A stretch of DNA of 64,000 nucleotides from VAZQ01 sp035293945. Its GTDB lineage: Bacteria > Pseudomonadota > Alphaproteobacteria > Rhizobiales > Xanthobacteraceae. The stretch spans positions 124,001 to 188,000 of the forward strand of contig DATGLV010000028.1 of assembly GCA_035293945.1 (NCBI GenBank). Reading direction: 5' to 3'. The notes under the pieces were generated by a model. The model had not been told where the DNA came from. It saw only the letters and a list, made by a program, of their open reading frames with translations, and searched no databases. Positions 24,546-33,725 of the stretch are shown here, in pieces. Numbering within the stretch: position 1 is the stretch's first letter; each line of letters begins with the position of its first letter. Both the position numbers and the translations under genes were made by a program.

Positions 24546-26063
24546 TCAGCCCAGCAAGTTCGCCCTGAAATTGGCACGGGCGAGCACCCCATCGCGCGCC
24601 AGCTCCGCGAGGCGCAATACCCGTCCCATGTCGATGCCCACCAGATTGCCGCGCCATTTCTTGATCTTTCCGGCAATGAAGACGTTCTCCACGTTGCTGG
24701 GGTTCATCAGATTCACCACGACTCCGGGCGCATTGTTGAGCGGCCAGACGTTGATGCGATCGGCGCGCAGCATGACAATATCGGCCTCCTTGCCGGGCGT
24801 GAGCGTGCCGACCTTGCGGTCGATGAGCGCGCAGCGCGCGCCCTCGATGGTGGCGAATTCGAGCACCTCCCGGCAGGTGAGGAGGCGCGGCAGGTTGGCC
24901 TCACCGGCGCGCCTGCGCTGCAGGACCATCAGGCGCTGCAACGTAAAGGCCGCCCGCATGATGGTGAAGGGATCCTGCGCCATGGTCACGTCGACATCGG
25001 AGGACAGACTCGGGCGAATGCCGTGATCGATGGCATCCTGGATCGCCGGCATGCCATGGCCCATCGCCATCTCGATCGGCGGCGCGAGCGAGACATGACC
25101 GCCGGTATCCTTGATGAGTCGCCAGGCAATGCCGCTGAGTTGCGTGCAATGAATGTACTCGTCGCCCGGCTGCAGCAAGCCGCGGCGGCCCAGGTCTACC
25201 AGCGCGCGTTCGGTATCGCCGTTCACTCCATGCGACACGGCCGGCACGCCGGCCTCGCGGGCAACCGCGAAGATCCTCGCGTCGAGCGTTCCGCCGAGCG
25301 CTAGCGTCAAGAGCTGGTCGCTGCTGCTGAAGGTGGTGCGCTGCAATCGGGCGATATCATCCGGGTATCTGCTGTTCGGCCCGGCCCCGCGCGAATAGGC
25401 ATAGACGGCACGCAGCCCGGATTCCTGGAGAGCGCGAATGCCGGCGTCGCTGTGCTCGGGTGTATGCGAGACTTGCGATGTATCGACTGCCGCGGTCGTG
25501 CCCGCATCGATCATCCCCAAAGCCGTCACCAACACACCCGCATACACATCGCTCGGCTGATAGGCCGCCGTCAGCGTGCCACTGACGTCGCGCCCATAGT
25601 CAGGATTGAGCAGCCCGTTGGTGAGGATATTCCGCAGGATGCCTTGATAGAAGTGATGATGGCTGTCGATGAAGCCCGGCAGCACGATGCGGTTGGTCGC
25701 GTCGACGATCGCGGCGGCCTCCTCCCCCACCGGAATGTTGGGACGGACCTCGCGAATCTTGCCGTCCTCGATTAGCACATCCGCTCGGACGAAGTCGCCA
25801 ACTTGCGCATCAAGCGTGAGGACCACTCCGCCTTTGAGCAGGACGCGACGGCGCGCCTGGATCGCGGCGAGCTCTGGATCTCCGGCGGCAACGCCTGCCG
25901 GCTGCGCGAACAGAGGTTGCTCCGCAGCGGCTGCGCCCGCGATGAGACCCGCGCCCGAGCCCAGGAACGCGCGCCTCGACGCCAGGCGTTTGGCAGACGC
26001 ATCCATGACAGTTTCCACCTCATTGGCTTCTTGCGGCGAGCGGCTCTCGGTCGGCTTGGGCAT
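24546..26063 (-). CDS. Tat-exported amidohydrolase
   Basis: Up to 505 residues. A twin-arginine signal (SRRAFLGSGAGLIAGAAAA) follows an N-terminal tail. If translation starts at M20 (26006) the tail is shorter; the choice is open. The body is a metal-dependent TIM-barrel amidohydrolase: PGFIDSHHHFYQG (metal His pair), AVSHGVNGD and EYIHCTQLS, and SSDVDVTMAQDPF with the catalytic Asp. The last third (GTLTPGKEADIVMLRADRINV) is the characteristic C-terminal beta sandwich. It resembles the SsnA/chlorohydrolase/cytosine deaminase branch. Periplasmic members of this branch are uncommon. Substrate unknown. Confidence 0.88.
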   Translation of the reverse strand: MPKPTESRSPQEANEVETVMDASAKRLASRRAFLGSGAGLIAGAAAAEQPLFAQPAGVAAGDPELAAIQARRRVLLKGGVVLTLDAQVGDFVRADVLIEDGKIREVRPNIPVGEEAAAIVDATNRIVLPGFIDSHHHFYQGILRNILTNGLLNPDYGRDVSGTLTAAYQPSDVYAGVLVTALGMIDAGTTAAVDTSQVSHTPEHSDAGIRALQESGLRAVYAYSRGAGPNSRYPDDIARLQRTTFSSSDQLLTLALGGTLDARIFAVAREAGVPAVSHGVNGDTERALVDLGRRGLLQPGDEYIHCTQLSGIAWRLIKDTGGHVSLAPPIEMAMGHGMPAIQDAIDHGIRPSLSSDVDVTMAQDPFTIMRAAFTLQRLMVLQRRRAGEANLPRLLTCREVLEFATIEGARCALIDRKVGTLTPGKEADIVMLRADRINVWPLNNAPGVVVNLMNPSNVENVFIAGKIKKWRGNLVGIDMGRVLRLAELARDGVLARANFRANLLG

Positions 26064-26246
26064 AGCGCTACTCCCATCATCTGCGCGTCAGACGCGTGAC
26101 CCTCGTGTGCGGGCCTGACATCTTAGCCGCACGAACCGCCGTCGAGGAGAAGCTGGGAAGCCCTTCACGCGGGACCCAATGGAAAATCGACCGGGCGTGG
26201 GAGAGAATGCGACATCAGATGCATCGCAACCCAATGGGAGGAGCAC

Positions 26247-26888
26247 ATGCTTGGCGGAAAACTGCACATGGCGCTGGCTTGCGTGGCGATGGCCTGCGGG
26301 CTCAATTGCGCACACGCGCAAACAACCTACGAAGGGAACGGGCAGGTACCGTCGCAGTTCGTGATTTCCGGCAAGGCCGCGGCCCGAATTCACGACCACA
26401 TTTCCATCAATGCGGACACGGCTGAGAAGCTGTCGAAGGCCTGCGAAGCCATCGCGGCCAGGAACAACAGCGCCGTGGTGGTCGTCGTGGTTGATCCCTA
26501 TGGCCTGGTGGTGCACGAGCATCGCATGGATGGGGAAGGATGGATCCAGATCAATGCGACCGAGCAGAAGGCGAGAACCGCTCTGCGCACGCGGGCGCCG
26601 TCGCACGTGCTGACCAATCGCAACGCACAGGATCCTTTCACCAATCAAAACATGGCCGGCTACGGGCTGACCACGCAGGAGGGCGGGCTGCCCATCATCG
26701 TCAACGGGCAGCTCATCGGCGCCATCGGGGTCGGCGGCATTCCACCCGCAGAGCGCACCGCGACTTATGGCGAGGAAATGTGTGCGCGCGACGCGCTCGA
26801 AAGCGTGATTGGTCCGCAGCCGCCGTTATTGCCTGAACCGGCCGCTCAGCGCGGGATCAATCCGGGCGCGACGCGCGCCAATCCGTAG
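26247..26888 (+). CDS. Secreted GlcG/HbpS (heme-binding-like) family protein
   Basis: A 213-residue protein with a signal peptide ending NCAHAQ, then the GlcG/HbpS domain from about residue 50: TAEKLSKACEAIAARNNSAVVVVVVDPYGLVVHEHRMDGEGWIQINATEQKARTAL, and near residue 145 GGLPIIVNGQLIGAIGVGGIPPAERTATYGEEMCARDALE. The fold forms octamers; HbpS binds heme and GlcG-like proteins occur in glycolate and aromatic operons. The extra N-terminal part and Pro-rich tail are unusual for the small family. ATG at 26247 follows GGGAGGAG. It is divergent from the amidohydrolase. Confidence 0.85.
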   Translation: MLGGKLHMALACVAMACGLNCAHAQTTYEGNGQVPSQFVISGKAAARIHDHISINADTAEKLSKACEAIAARNNSAVVVVVVDPYGLVVHEHRMDGEGWIQINATEQKARTALRTRAPSHVLTNRNAQDPFTNQNMAGYGLTTQEGGLPIIVNGQLIGAIGVGGIPPAERTATYGEEMCARDALESVIGPQPPLLPEPAAQRGINPGATRANP

Positions 26889-27221
26889 CTTTTCCGGTCC
26901 GCAGACTACAACGAGAATGTCTCGGGTCTCGCCGGGACATTCTTGAAATCGCAAATGTCGGTGTCTCGACATCGCAGTCGCCTGCCACCGATCGTGAATG
27001 ATTTGTTGATTTGGCGAACTTGCCTTTCAACAAATTGAAGCATTAGCAAACAAAATTCGTCGGTGCGCGCCGGAACTCGCAATTTCACGTAATTCGTCAG
27101 ATCGCATCGACATTTGCGCCGTTTACATCTTATTTTTCAGTTTCAAGTACTGTGAATTCATGCTGCAGACCATTCAATAACCCAAAACGAGTTGCCCGTG
27201 CTGACCGTATATAATTGCATT
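26889..27221. other. 333-base intergenic region with an inverted repeat
   Basis: No gene is seen. It is AT-rich compared with its neighbours. Besides the hairpin after the HbpS-like gene, it contains ATTTGTTGA (27001-27009) and TCAACAAAT (27027-27035), a perfect 9-bp inverted repeat with a 17-base spacer, about 190 bases before the GGDEF-EAL gene. This is a plausible regulator site, but no binding protein can be named. Confidence 0.45.
26914..26943 (+). terminator. Hairpin after the HbpS-like gene
   Basis: AGAATGTCTCGG (26914-26925) pairs with CCGGGACATTCT (26932-26943) with one G-T pair and a 6-base loop, 25 bases after the stop codon. There is no T run after it, so it is either a weak terminator or an mRNA-end hairpin. 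Confidence 0.5.
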
Positions 27222-29615
27222 ATGACCGCCCACGATCTGCGTCTTGTGGGCCTTGCTGCGGTGATCTGTACGCTCGCATCCTTCACGGCGATCAGCCTGC
27301 TGCATCACGTCCGCCGATCCTCCGGATATCTGCGCCACATCTGGCTCGCAGTATCCGCAACTTCGACCGGATTCGGAATCTGGGCAACGCACTTCATCGC
27401 CATGCTGGCGTTCTCGCCGGGAATCCCCAGCGCCTACAATATAGTGCTAACCATATTGTCGCTCATCGCCGCCATTTTCCTCACCGGAGCGGGCTTGGCG
27501 GTCGCGGTCATGACACCCTTGCGCGCGGGTGCGTGGCTTGGCGGCGCGATGGTGGGAGGCGGCATTGCGGCCATGCACTACACTGGCATGGCTGCATTCG
27601 AGATTCAGGGACGAATCGACTGGGATCCGGCGCTGGTGGCCGCCTCGATCATGTTAGGAGCGTTGATCGGCGCCATCGCATTGCCAGCGGGTCTGCGCAC
27701 CGACGGCCTGAAGTCGAAGATCCTGGGCGCATTGCTGCTGACCGCGGCGATCTGCAGTCATCATTTCACCGCCATGGGTGCGGCCGCGATCGTCCCCGAC
27801 CCGACAATCGAATTTTCCGCGGCGGCCCTTCCGGCGGGCTGGCTTGCCATTGCGGTGGCCCTCGCGAGCTTCATCATCATCGCGCTTGCGCTTGCCGGCG
27901 TCGCCATGGAGATGCGGGATCGGCGACGCTCCGAGCTCGAGTTCGATCGCATGCGCGGTCTCGCCAACGCCGCCGTGGAGGGTCTGCTCGTCTGCGAAGG
28001 CAATTCCATCGTGACGGTCAACAATAGCTTCGCGGATCTGGTGGGGTTACCGGCGGAGCGCCTGCCGGGAGCGACGCTGGATCAATGCTTTCCGGATGAA
28101 GGCACACGCCTGAAGCTCTTCGAACGACAAAATCAGCCAGTCGAAGGCGAGCTGCTCCATGCGGACGGATCCACCATGCCGGTGGAATTGATCCTTCGCC
28201 CTGTCGATTACGGCGGCAAGGGCCACTACGCAATCGCGGTTCGCGATCTGCGAGCGCGCAAGCAGGCGGAACAGCATATTCGTTTCCTGGCGCACCATGA
28301 TCCGCTTACCGGAATTCCCAATCGCGCCACCTTCAATAAGCAGCTGGATCATGAGATCGAAGCGGCTTTGAACACAAACCGGCGCCTTGCGGTCCTCTGT
28401 CTCGATCTCGACCGGTTCAAGGAGGTCAATGATCTGTTCGGGCACGCCGCCGGCGACGCCGCATTGCAAACTGCCGCAAAACGCATCGCCGGAGTTCTGG
28501 AGGAAGGGCAAACACTGGCACGCCTGAGCGGTGATGAGTTCGCCGTGATAGTGCCGAAGCTGACGAACCCGGGGGTTGCCGGGCGAGTCGCCGAAAATAT
28601 TCTGGAGGCCCTGCAGGCCACCAGAGGCGAATCGGATGCCACAGCGCCGATCGGCACAAGCATCGGCATTGCCATTTGTCCGGATGACGCGACCGAGCGA
28701 CAGGCGCTTTTGTCCCATGCGGATACCGCACTGTACCGGGCGAAGAACGAGGGGCGAGGCACCTATCGGTTCTTCGAGGCCGCAATGGGTGCCGCGGTGC
28801 GCGACCGCCGCGTCCTCGAGCACGACCTGCGCAACGCCATACCGCGCGGCGAATTTCACCTCGCCTTCCAGCCGCAGAAGGACATTCGCGACGGCCGCGT
28901 CATCGGTTTCGAGGCCTTGCTGCGCTGGAGGCACCCGACACGCGGGGAAGTTCCGCCGTCCGAATTCATCCCGGTGGCCGAGGAGAGTGGGATCATTCTT
29001 CAGATCGGCGAGTGGGTGTTGCGGACCGCCTGCAGCGAGGCGGCAACTTGGAACGAGCCCTTGACCATCGCGGTCAATGTCTCGGCGGTGCAGATCCACA
29101 ATGCGGCATTCGCGCATGTGGTGCACGAGATCCTGTTCGAGACAGGGCTTGCTCCGTCCCGCCTGGAGCTGGAAATCACCGAGACCGCATTGGTTCGCGA
29201 CCTCAATCGCGCCCTGGCGACGTTGCGACGCATCAAAATATTGGGGGTCCGCATCGCCATGGACGACTTCGGCACCGGCTATTCGTCACTGTCGAACCTG
29301 CGCGCCTTTCCGTTCGATAAGATCAAGATCGACCGTTCCTTCATCCGATCGGTCAACCTCAACGACCAGGCAGCCGCAATCGTCCGCTCTGTGCTCGGGC
29401 TTGGTCGGGCCCTGCGCTTACCCGTATTGGCAGAGGGGGTCGAGACCAGCGCCGAGCTCGACTTTCTGGCCGGCGAGCTATGTGACGAGGCGCAGGGCTA
29501 TTTGTTGGGGAGACCGGGCGAGATCGAGGAATTCCGGCAATGGACGCACGGGCTTGCTCCGGCGGAGGACGACTCGAGCGTCATTCCGCTCGTGGCCAGG
29601 GCGTCGTCTCAATAG
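27222..29615 (+). CDS. MHYT-PAS-GGDEF-EAL cyclic-di-GMP signalling protein
   Basis: A 797-residue membrane protein. The N-terminal seven-helix MHYT sensor has three motif copies (WATHFIAM, MHYTGM, SHHFTAM); it is thought to sense oxygen, CO or NO through bound metal. A PAS-like stretch (about 250-345) follows. The GGDEF domain starts at HDPLTGIPNR (near 358) and has SGDEF instead of GGDEF, with no RxxD inhibitory site upstream. The EAL domain has EALLRW (near 565), LEITE, DDFGTGYSSL (near 681), KIDRSFI and AEGVET, all active-type. It is therefore probably a phosphodiesterase whose GGDEF domain may be regulatory or weakly active. ATG 27222 was chosen over TTG 27192; neither has a strong Shine-Dalgarno. 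Confidence 0.93.
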   Translation: MTAHDLRLVGLAAVICTLASFTAISLLHHVRRSSGYLRHIWLAVSATSTGFGIWATHFIAMLAFSPGIPSAYNIVLTILSLIAAIFLTGAGLAVAVMTPLRAGAWLGGAMVGGGIAAMHYTGMAAFEIQGRIDWDPALVAASIMLGALIGAIALPAGLRTDGLKSKILGALLLTAAICSHHFTAMGAAAIVPDPTIEFSAAALPAGWLAIAVALASFIIIALALAGVAMEMRDRRRSELEFDRMRGLANAAVEGLLVCEGNSIVTVNNSFADLVGLPAERLPGATLDQCFPDEGTRLKLFERQNQPVEGELLHADGSTMPVELILRPVDYGGKGHYAIAVRDLRARKQAEQHIRFLAHHDPLTGIPNRATFNKQLDHEIEAALNTNRRLAVLCLDLDRFKEVNDLFGHAAGDAALQTAAKRIAGVLEEGQTLARLSGDEFAVIVPKLTNPGVAGRVAENILEALQATRGESDATAPIGTSIGIAICPDDATERQALLSHADTALYRAKNEGRGTYRFFEAAMGAAVRDRRVLEHDLRNAIPRGEFHLAFQPQKDIRDGRVIGFEALLRWRHPTRGEVPPSEFIPVAEESGIILQIGEWVLRTACSEAATWNEPLTIAVNVSAVQIHNAAFAHVVHEILFETGLAPSRLELEITETALVRDLNRALATLRRIKILGVRIAMDDFGTGYSSLSNLRAFPFDKIKIDRSFIRSVNLNDQAAAIVRSVLGLGRALRLPVLAEGVETSAELDFLAGELCDEAQGYLLGRPGEIEEFRQWTHGLAPAEDDSSVIPLVARASSQ

Positions 29616-29701
29616 GGGTGCCCCCAGGCGACGTTCGGCTCGCTACTACCGGCCAATGTCTCGGGGGAGCGATACCAGCAATCTTCGGCGACACGCCCGC
29701 A

Positions 29702-30100
29702 TCAAGTCGTGGTGTCTACCTGCTGCTCGGCGACAAGAACAGCGGTGCTGAAATCCTTGCCCTTGACGAGCGCCTGCACGGCCTGGGCATCGACATAGGC
29801 GCGCTGCCGCAGCAGCGCCTGCGCTGGAATCTGGTCGATGACGAGGCCTGAATTGGGATCGACAGAACGGAACACTACCGTGCTGGTCTGCGGGTCGATG
29901 ACCACGACGTTCGAGGTACCGGCTCCCGGCTTGTCAGGCTTGCGGGCGTCATTACGCGGAGCCGGAATGCTCGCCGAAGGGGCGACCGCTTGCGGGGCCG
30001 GAATATCGGTCGGTACGGACGGCGGCGCCGCGGCCACAGCGGGCAGCGGACGGAAGTCCGCCACGTTCGTCACCGAACCAAGGGCCACTCCTACGTTCAC
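29702..30100 (-). CDS. Small FlaG-like/hypothetical protein
   Basis: About 132 residues from GTG at 30100, which has an AGGA element 7 bases upstream and begins VNVGVALGSVTNVADFRPLP. A Pro/Ala-rich linker leads to the only structured part: SNVVVIDPQTSTVVFRSVDPNSGLVIDQIPAQALLRQRAYVDA. The pattern of a beta-hairpin ending in IP resembles the core of FlaG proteins (D-x-TG-xV-x-QIP), which affect flagellar filament length. The similarity is short, so the call is tentative. No flagellar gene is in the window. Longer in-frame N-terminal extensions to 30211 look non-native. Confidence 0.6.
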   Translation of the reverse strand: MNVGVALGSVTNVADFRPLPAVAAAPPSVPTDIPAPQAVAPSASIPAPRNDARKPDKPGAGTSNVVVIDPQTSTVVFRSVDPNSGLVIDQIPAQALLRQRAYVDAQAVQALVKGKDFSTAVLVAEQQVDTTT

Positions 30101-30290
30101 AGCACAATCCTGCCGATCGTTACGCCGTTTGTGCCCCAGCTGCACTTGCTTCGCCGAAGGGTTCGAAGCCTCTCCCTTTCCACCATCTCCCACGTGGATT
30201 TTCGGGGACACAACTTAAAGAGCCATTGGAAAATTCACTAAAATTGGACTGGCTCTTCGCGGAAAAGTTGCCACGGGGTTTATTTGCTCA

Positions 30291-31301
30291 TCAAGGCGAG
30301 GTCGATTCCGTGGCCGCTTTCCCTTTGGCGACCACGTCAGGAGCGGCCCCGATGGTATCGGCGACGATCTTGCTCACCTCCTCGCCGGTCATCGCATCGA
30401 TCGGAATACCGAGCTTCTCGGTTTCAGCAATAAAGGCCTTGTCCGCAAGCGTCGCTGCAAATGCCTGACGGAGGATCGCAAGCCGCTCCGCGGGGACGCC
30501 CGGCGGAGCGAGATACGGGTGCCCGAGCCCGGCCGGCGAGGAAATCAGCCTGAGCACATCGCGCTGTTCCGGCGTCGCGGCGAGGTCCGTGAGCAACGGC
30601 ACATCCGGAAGGTTCCTGTCACGCTTGATTCCGGATTGCGCCAGGAAAACAACCTTGCCGTCATTGAGCCAGTCCGCGTGCTGGGCAACAATGGAATTGA
30701 GGCCGAACGCGCGTGCCTGCACCTCGCCTCGCTCGAGCGCGAGATTGATGTCCTCGGACGTCTTGTAGCCGATCACCAGCTTGAAGCGGGTGCCGAGCAC
30801 GTGGTTCATGGCGGTTGGGATTATCGAGAGTCCCGAACCCGCGCCCGTGGAGCCAAGCACGACCTCGCGCTGCATCGCTTGCTTGATGCTGGTGATGCCG
30901 GCCGTGTGCCATACCAGAATGACTTCGTTCTCCGGGCCGGTCGAGCCAAGCCAATTGAACTTGGCCGCGTCGAACCGCACCCCGCGCCCGTCGAGCACCT
31001 GGTGGAGCGGCATCGCGTTGTGAATGCTGGCGAGCGTCAGACCATCCTTGGCGGCGATATTGTACATATAATTTGTCGCCAGCACGTTGCCGCCGCCCGG
31101 CATGTTCTGCACGATGATGGTTGGATTACCGGGAATGTGCTGACCCATATGGCGCGCGATCACGCGCGCGGTGAGGTCGTAAACTCCGCCGACTCCCGTC
31201 GAGGTCACGATGGTGATGGTCTTGCCCTCGTAGAAGCTCTGTGCCCGCGCGAGCGGCGCGAGGAGCAGCGCGAAGGCGACGACAAGAAACAATCTCGACA
31301 T
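30291..31301 (-). CDS. Bug/TctC-family periplasmic binding protein
   Basis: A 336-residue protein with a short signal peptide (RLFLVVAFALLLAPLARAQ) and the subgroup pattern SFYEGKTITIVTSTGVGGVYDLTARVIARHMGQHIPGNPTIIVQNMPGGGNVLATNYMYN. Later GSTGAGSGLSIIPTAMNHVLGTRFKLVIGYKTSEDINLALERGEV and PPGVPAERLAILRQAF complete the fold. It is the last gene of the minus-strand run Rieske-ThDP-cupin-OCD-M20-Bug (133 bases after the M20 gene), so it may capture the substrate of that pathway. No TctAB components nearby. Confidence 0.88.
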   Translation of the reverse strand: MSRLFLVVAFALLLAPLARAQSFYEGKTITIVTSTGVGGVYDLTARVIARHMGQHIPGNPTIIVQNMPGGGNVLATNYMYNIAAKDGLTLASIHNAMPLHQVLDGRGVRFDAAKFNWLGSTGPENEVILVWHTAGITSIKQAMQREVVLGSTGAGSGLSIIPTAMNHVLGTRFKLVIGYKTSEDINLALERGEVQARAFGLNSIVAQHADWLNDGKVVFLAQSGIKRDRNLPDVPLLTDLAATPEQRDVLRLISSPAGLGHPYLAPPGVPAERLAILRQAFAATLADKAFIAETEKLGIPIDAMTGEEVSKIVADTIGAAPDVVAKGKAATESTSP

Positions 31302-31434
31302 GGTGGTTGCCGGAAAACCTCGCTAAATTGGTTCAGAGATTCGGAGGTCAACCTCAGAAGTCGCGTCCGCGGGAGGTGAATCGATCAACAAGACGCCGGG
31401 AAAGCAAGAGAGCTGGTGTCGCATCCGGAGATGT

Positions 31435-32667
31435 TCAGACAACCTGTTGCAGCATCAGCGCCGCGTAGACCTTGGCGGCGTCGCGGGTTTTCTCGACCGA
31501 GGCCATGTCGAGATCGGTGTGGGCGAAGTCTGCTTCGCCGGGCCCATAGGTGCAAGCTTCGACCCCGATGTGATTGAGAAAGCCCTGATCGAAGGCATTG
31601 GTCGCGTAGTACGTCTCGGGCGCGGCGCCAAGCGCGGCGAAGGAGGCCTGCCCGAGCGCCCTGACCACGCTCGAATCGGCGTGCACCAGCGATGGATACA
31701 TCATCGCTCCCTTCACCACCTCGACGCGCCAGGTCTTGCCACTGACGGGATCGCGTGCCCCGTCCACCGTCTTGGCAATCGCCGCAATGTCGGCGACGGC
31801 CGGCTCCGGATCCTCGCCTGGCAGAAGTCTGCGGTCGACGCCAATGTCGCAACGGTCCTGCACCGTGTGGGTCGTGTCGGGCAGGCTGCGGATACGGTTG
31901 ATGGTCAGGCCGGCCGGTCCGAGCTGGGGGTGCGGCGGAGGAAGCCGCACTCGTTCCGTCAGCGCACGGATGACCTCGATCGCACCCGTGATGGCGTTGC
32001 ATCCATCCATCGGACGGCTGCTGTGACAAGGGCTGCCGTGAACCGTGACGGTGACGTCGACCCGGCCGCGGTTGCCCAGGCTGATGCGATTGCCGGTTCC
32101 GTTGAGCACCGCCATGTCGGCGCGGATGCCGGTCGCCTTGATGATGCTCGCAATGGCATCGTGCCGACCGGTCTCGCCCGAAACACAGCAGAGGAACACC
32201 AGCTGGCCGCGCGGCACGACCGCGCTGCCCGACATCGCCTCCAGCGCCACCAGGATCGCGGCAAGCGGCGCTTTCTGCTCGCTCAGGCCCTTGCCGAGAA
32301 CGACCTCGCCCCGTAGCCCGTAGGGCGCGCCCGCGCGCACCTCGCCGCCATAGGGATTGGGCATGGTGGCGGCCGGCTGGTTCATTGCATTGGTGACCAG
32401 CATCAGCGAGCGCCCGCTCTCGGCGCGGCCCCAGGTTGCCAACAGGTTCCCCATGGGGTCGCGCTGGATCGCCGTAATGCCCATTTGCTTGAGCCGCGGC
32501 TCGACCATGGTATCGATGAAACCGCGCAACTGAGGCTCGGCCTCGAGAAGCTCGGTGAGCGGGCTCGGGATTCGCGCAAGCTCGATCAGGGTGGACTTGA
32601 TCCGCTCGGCAGTGATCCGGGAGAGAACGCTGTGCAGCGGCACCCGCTCGTCCATGGCCGAGTCCAC
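31435..32667 (-). CDS. M20-family metallohydrolase-like protein with altered metal site
   Basis: A 410-residue M20/ArgE/DapE-type protein. The fold is recognisable from NPYGGEVRAGAPYGLRGEVVLGKGLSEQKAPLAAILVALEAM, the dimerisation domain (NRGRVDVTVTVHGSPCHSSRP, residues 199-218) and a C-terminal FAHTDLDMASV with the last His ligand. But the usual HxD is N93-A-M95, the bridging Asp of the D-x-KG motif is E130 (EQKA), and the EPT-type ligand reads NGT near residue 189. Only the catalytic Glu region (SGETG, E165) and the C-terminal His look kept. It may be a non-hydrolytic paralogue. GTG start at 32667 is 5 bases after the OCD stop; ATG at 32655 is an alternative. Confidence 0.85.
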   Translation of the reverse strand: MDSAMDERVPLHSVLSRITAERIKSTLIELARIPSPLTELLEAEPQLRGFIDTMVEPRLKQMGITAIQRDPMGNLLATWGRAESGRSLMLVTNAMNQPAATMPNPYGGEVRAGAPYGLRGEVVLGKGLSEQKAPLAAILVALEAMSGSAVVPRGQLVFLCCVSGETGRHDAIASIIKATGIRADMAVLNGTGNRISLGNRGRVDVTVTVHGSPCHSSRPMDGCNAITGAIEVIRALTERVRLPPPHPQLGPAGLTINRIRSLPDTTHTVQDRCDIGVDRRLLPGEDPEPAVADIAAIAKTVDGARDPVSGKTWRVEVVKGAMMYPSLVHADSSVVRALGQASFAALGAAPETYYATNAFDQGFLNHIGVEACTYGPGEADFAHTDLDMASVEKTRDAAKVYAALMLQQVV

Positions 32668-32672
32668 GCCTT

Positions 32673-33680
32673 TCAGTCGCGCGCCCTGGCCGCCGGCAGC
32701 ACGATGCCGCGACCGGTTTCCCGCGCCTTGACATACAGATAATGCGCGAGCGCCACGTCATGAGCGACAAGCCCGGTGGTATGGAGCAGGATTCGTTCCT
32801 GCGGATCGGTGCGCCCGGGCTTCGCGCCGGAGACCAGATCCTGGATTTCCGCATGCATCGCGTCGCGGCTGAACTGGCCTTTGTCCACCATAGAGGCGAA
32901 CACCGGCATGCGCATGTTCATCTCCCAGCTGTCGAGCACGACCTTGTCCATTCGCGCCCAGCCGTCCGGGTCAAGCTCGCGACGCGCGAGCGAGATGAAC
33001 AGCGAGCCCGGCTTGAGCCAGTGTTCCCGCGTCATGATCTCCGAGGATGTGGTGCCGCCGACCGCAATATCGGCGCCGCGCACCACCTCTTCGACGCTGT
33101 CGCAGGGCCGCACCGGCACGCCGAGCTCGGCGGACCAGTGCGCCGCAAAAGCTTCGCGGGTTTCGCTCCGGCGCGAGGTGCAGCGGATTTCATCGAATCG
33201 GTAAAGCCGCGACAGACAGCGCAAGGTATTCGCTCCCATCGAGCCGACGCCTACCAAGCCGAGAATCCGCGGTCGCGCCGGGCCGAGCCATTTGCACGCG
33301 ATCGTCGCGGCGGCGGCGCTGCGGATGCCGTAGGTCCAGTGCTCATCGACGATCGCGAGGCCATGCCCGGTTTTCGGATCGCATACGAACACGTAGCGGC
33401 CGCATTCGAGCGCCCCAACCGTGTTTCTCTTGCCGTCATCGAAATAATTGTACAGGCGCACGCCGGTCGTGGGGATTTCCTTCAGCAGAACGCCTTTGAC
33501 GTGCCAGTGATTGTTGAAATCCTCGGCGACGTCGAGCTTGAAGCTCGGAGGCCGCGAATGCTCGACGGTCCCGCGCGCCAGCATGCAGTAGACGTCCTCA
33601 CAGATGCGCATGGCATCATCGACGCTCAGGAGATCGAGCGAATCCTGGTAGGAGACGAACAGCAGATCGGGATGGCTCAT
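32673..33680 (-). CDS. Ornithine cyclodeaminase / mu-crystallin family protein
   Basis: A 335-residue NAD(P)-dependent protein. The N-terminal dimerisation domain (residues 1-110) precedes a Rossmann fold with GLVGVGSMGANTLRCL near residue 143. Family members include ornithine and lysine cyclodeaminases, alanine dehydrogenase of archaea, and imine (ketimine) reductases. A conserved Lys near residue 62 (HVKGVLLK) and Asp after the Rossmann fold could be catalytic, but I cannot tell deaminase from reductase. It lies between the cupin gene (45-base gap) and the M20 gene (5 bases), so it acts in the same pathway. Confidence 0.87.
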   Translation of the reverse strand: MSHPDLLFVSYQDSLDLLSVDDAMRICEDVYCMLARGTVEHSRPPSFKLDVAEDFNNHWHVKGVLLKEIPTTGVRLYNYFDDGKRNTVGALECGRYVFVCDPKTGHGLAIVDEHWTYGIRSAAAATIACKWLGPARPRILGLVGVGSMGANTLRCLSRLYRFDEIRCTSRRSETREAFAAHWSAELGVPVRPCDSVEEVVRGADIAVGGTTSSEIMTREHWLKPGSLFISLARRELDPDGWARMDKVVLDSWEMNMRMPVFASMVDKGQFSRDAMHAEIQDLVSGAKPGRTDPQERILLHTTGLVAHDVALAHYLYVKARETGRGIVLPAARARD

Positions 33681-33725
33681 GCGTCGGTCCTGCCGCGTAC
33701 GAGTGACCGGGGGCCCGGATCGGCG

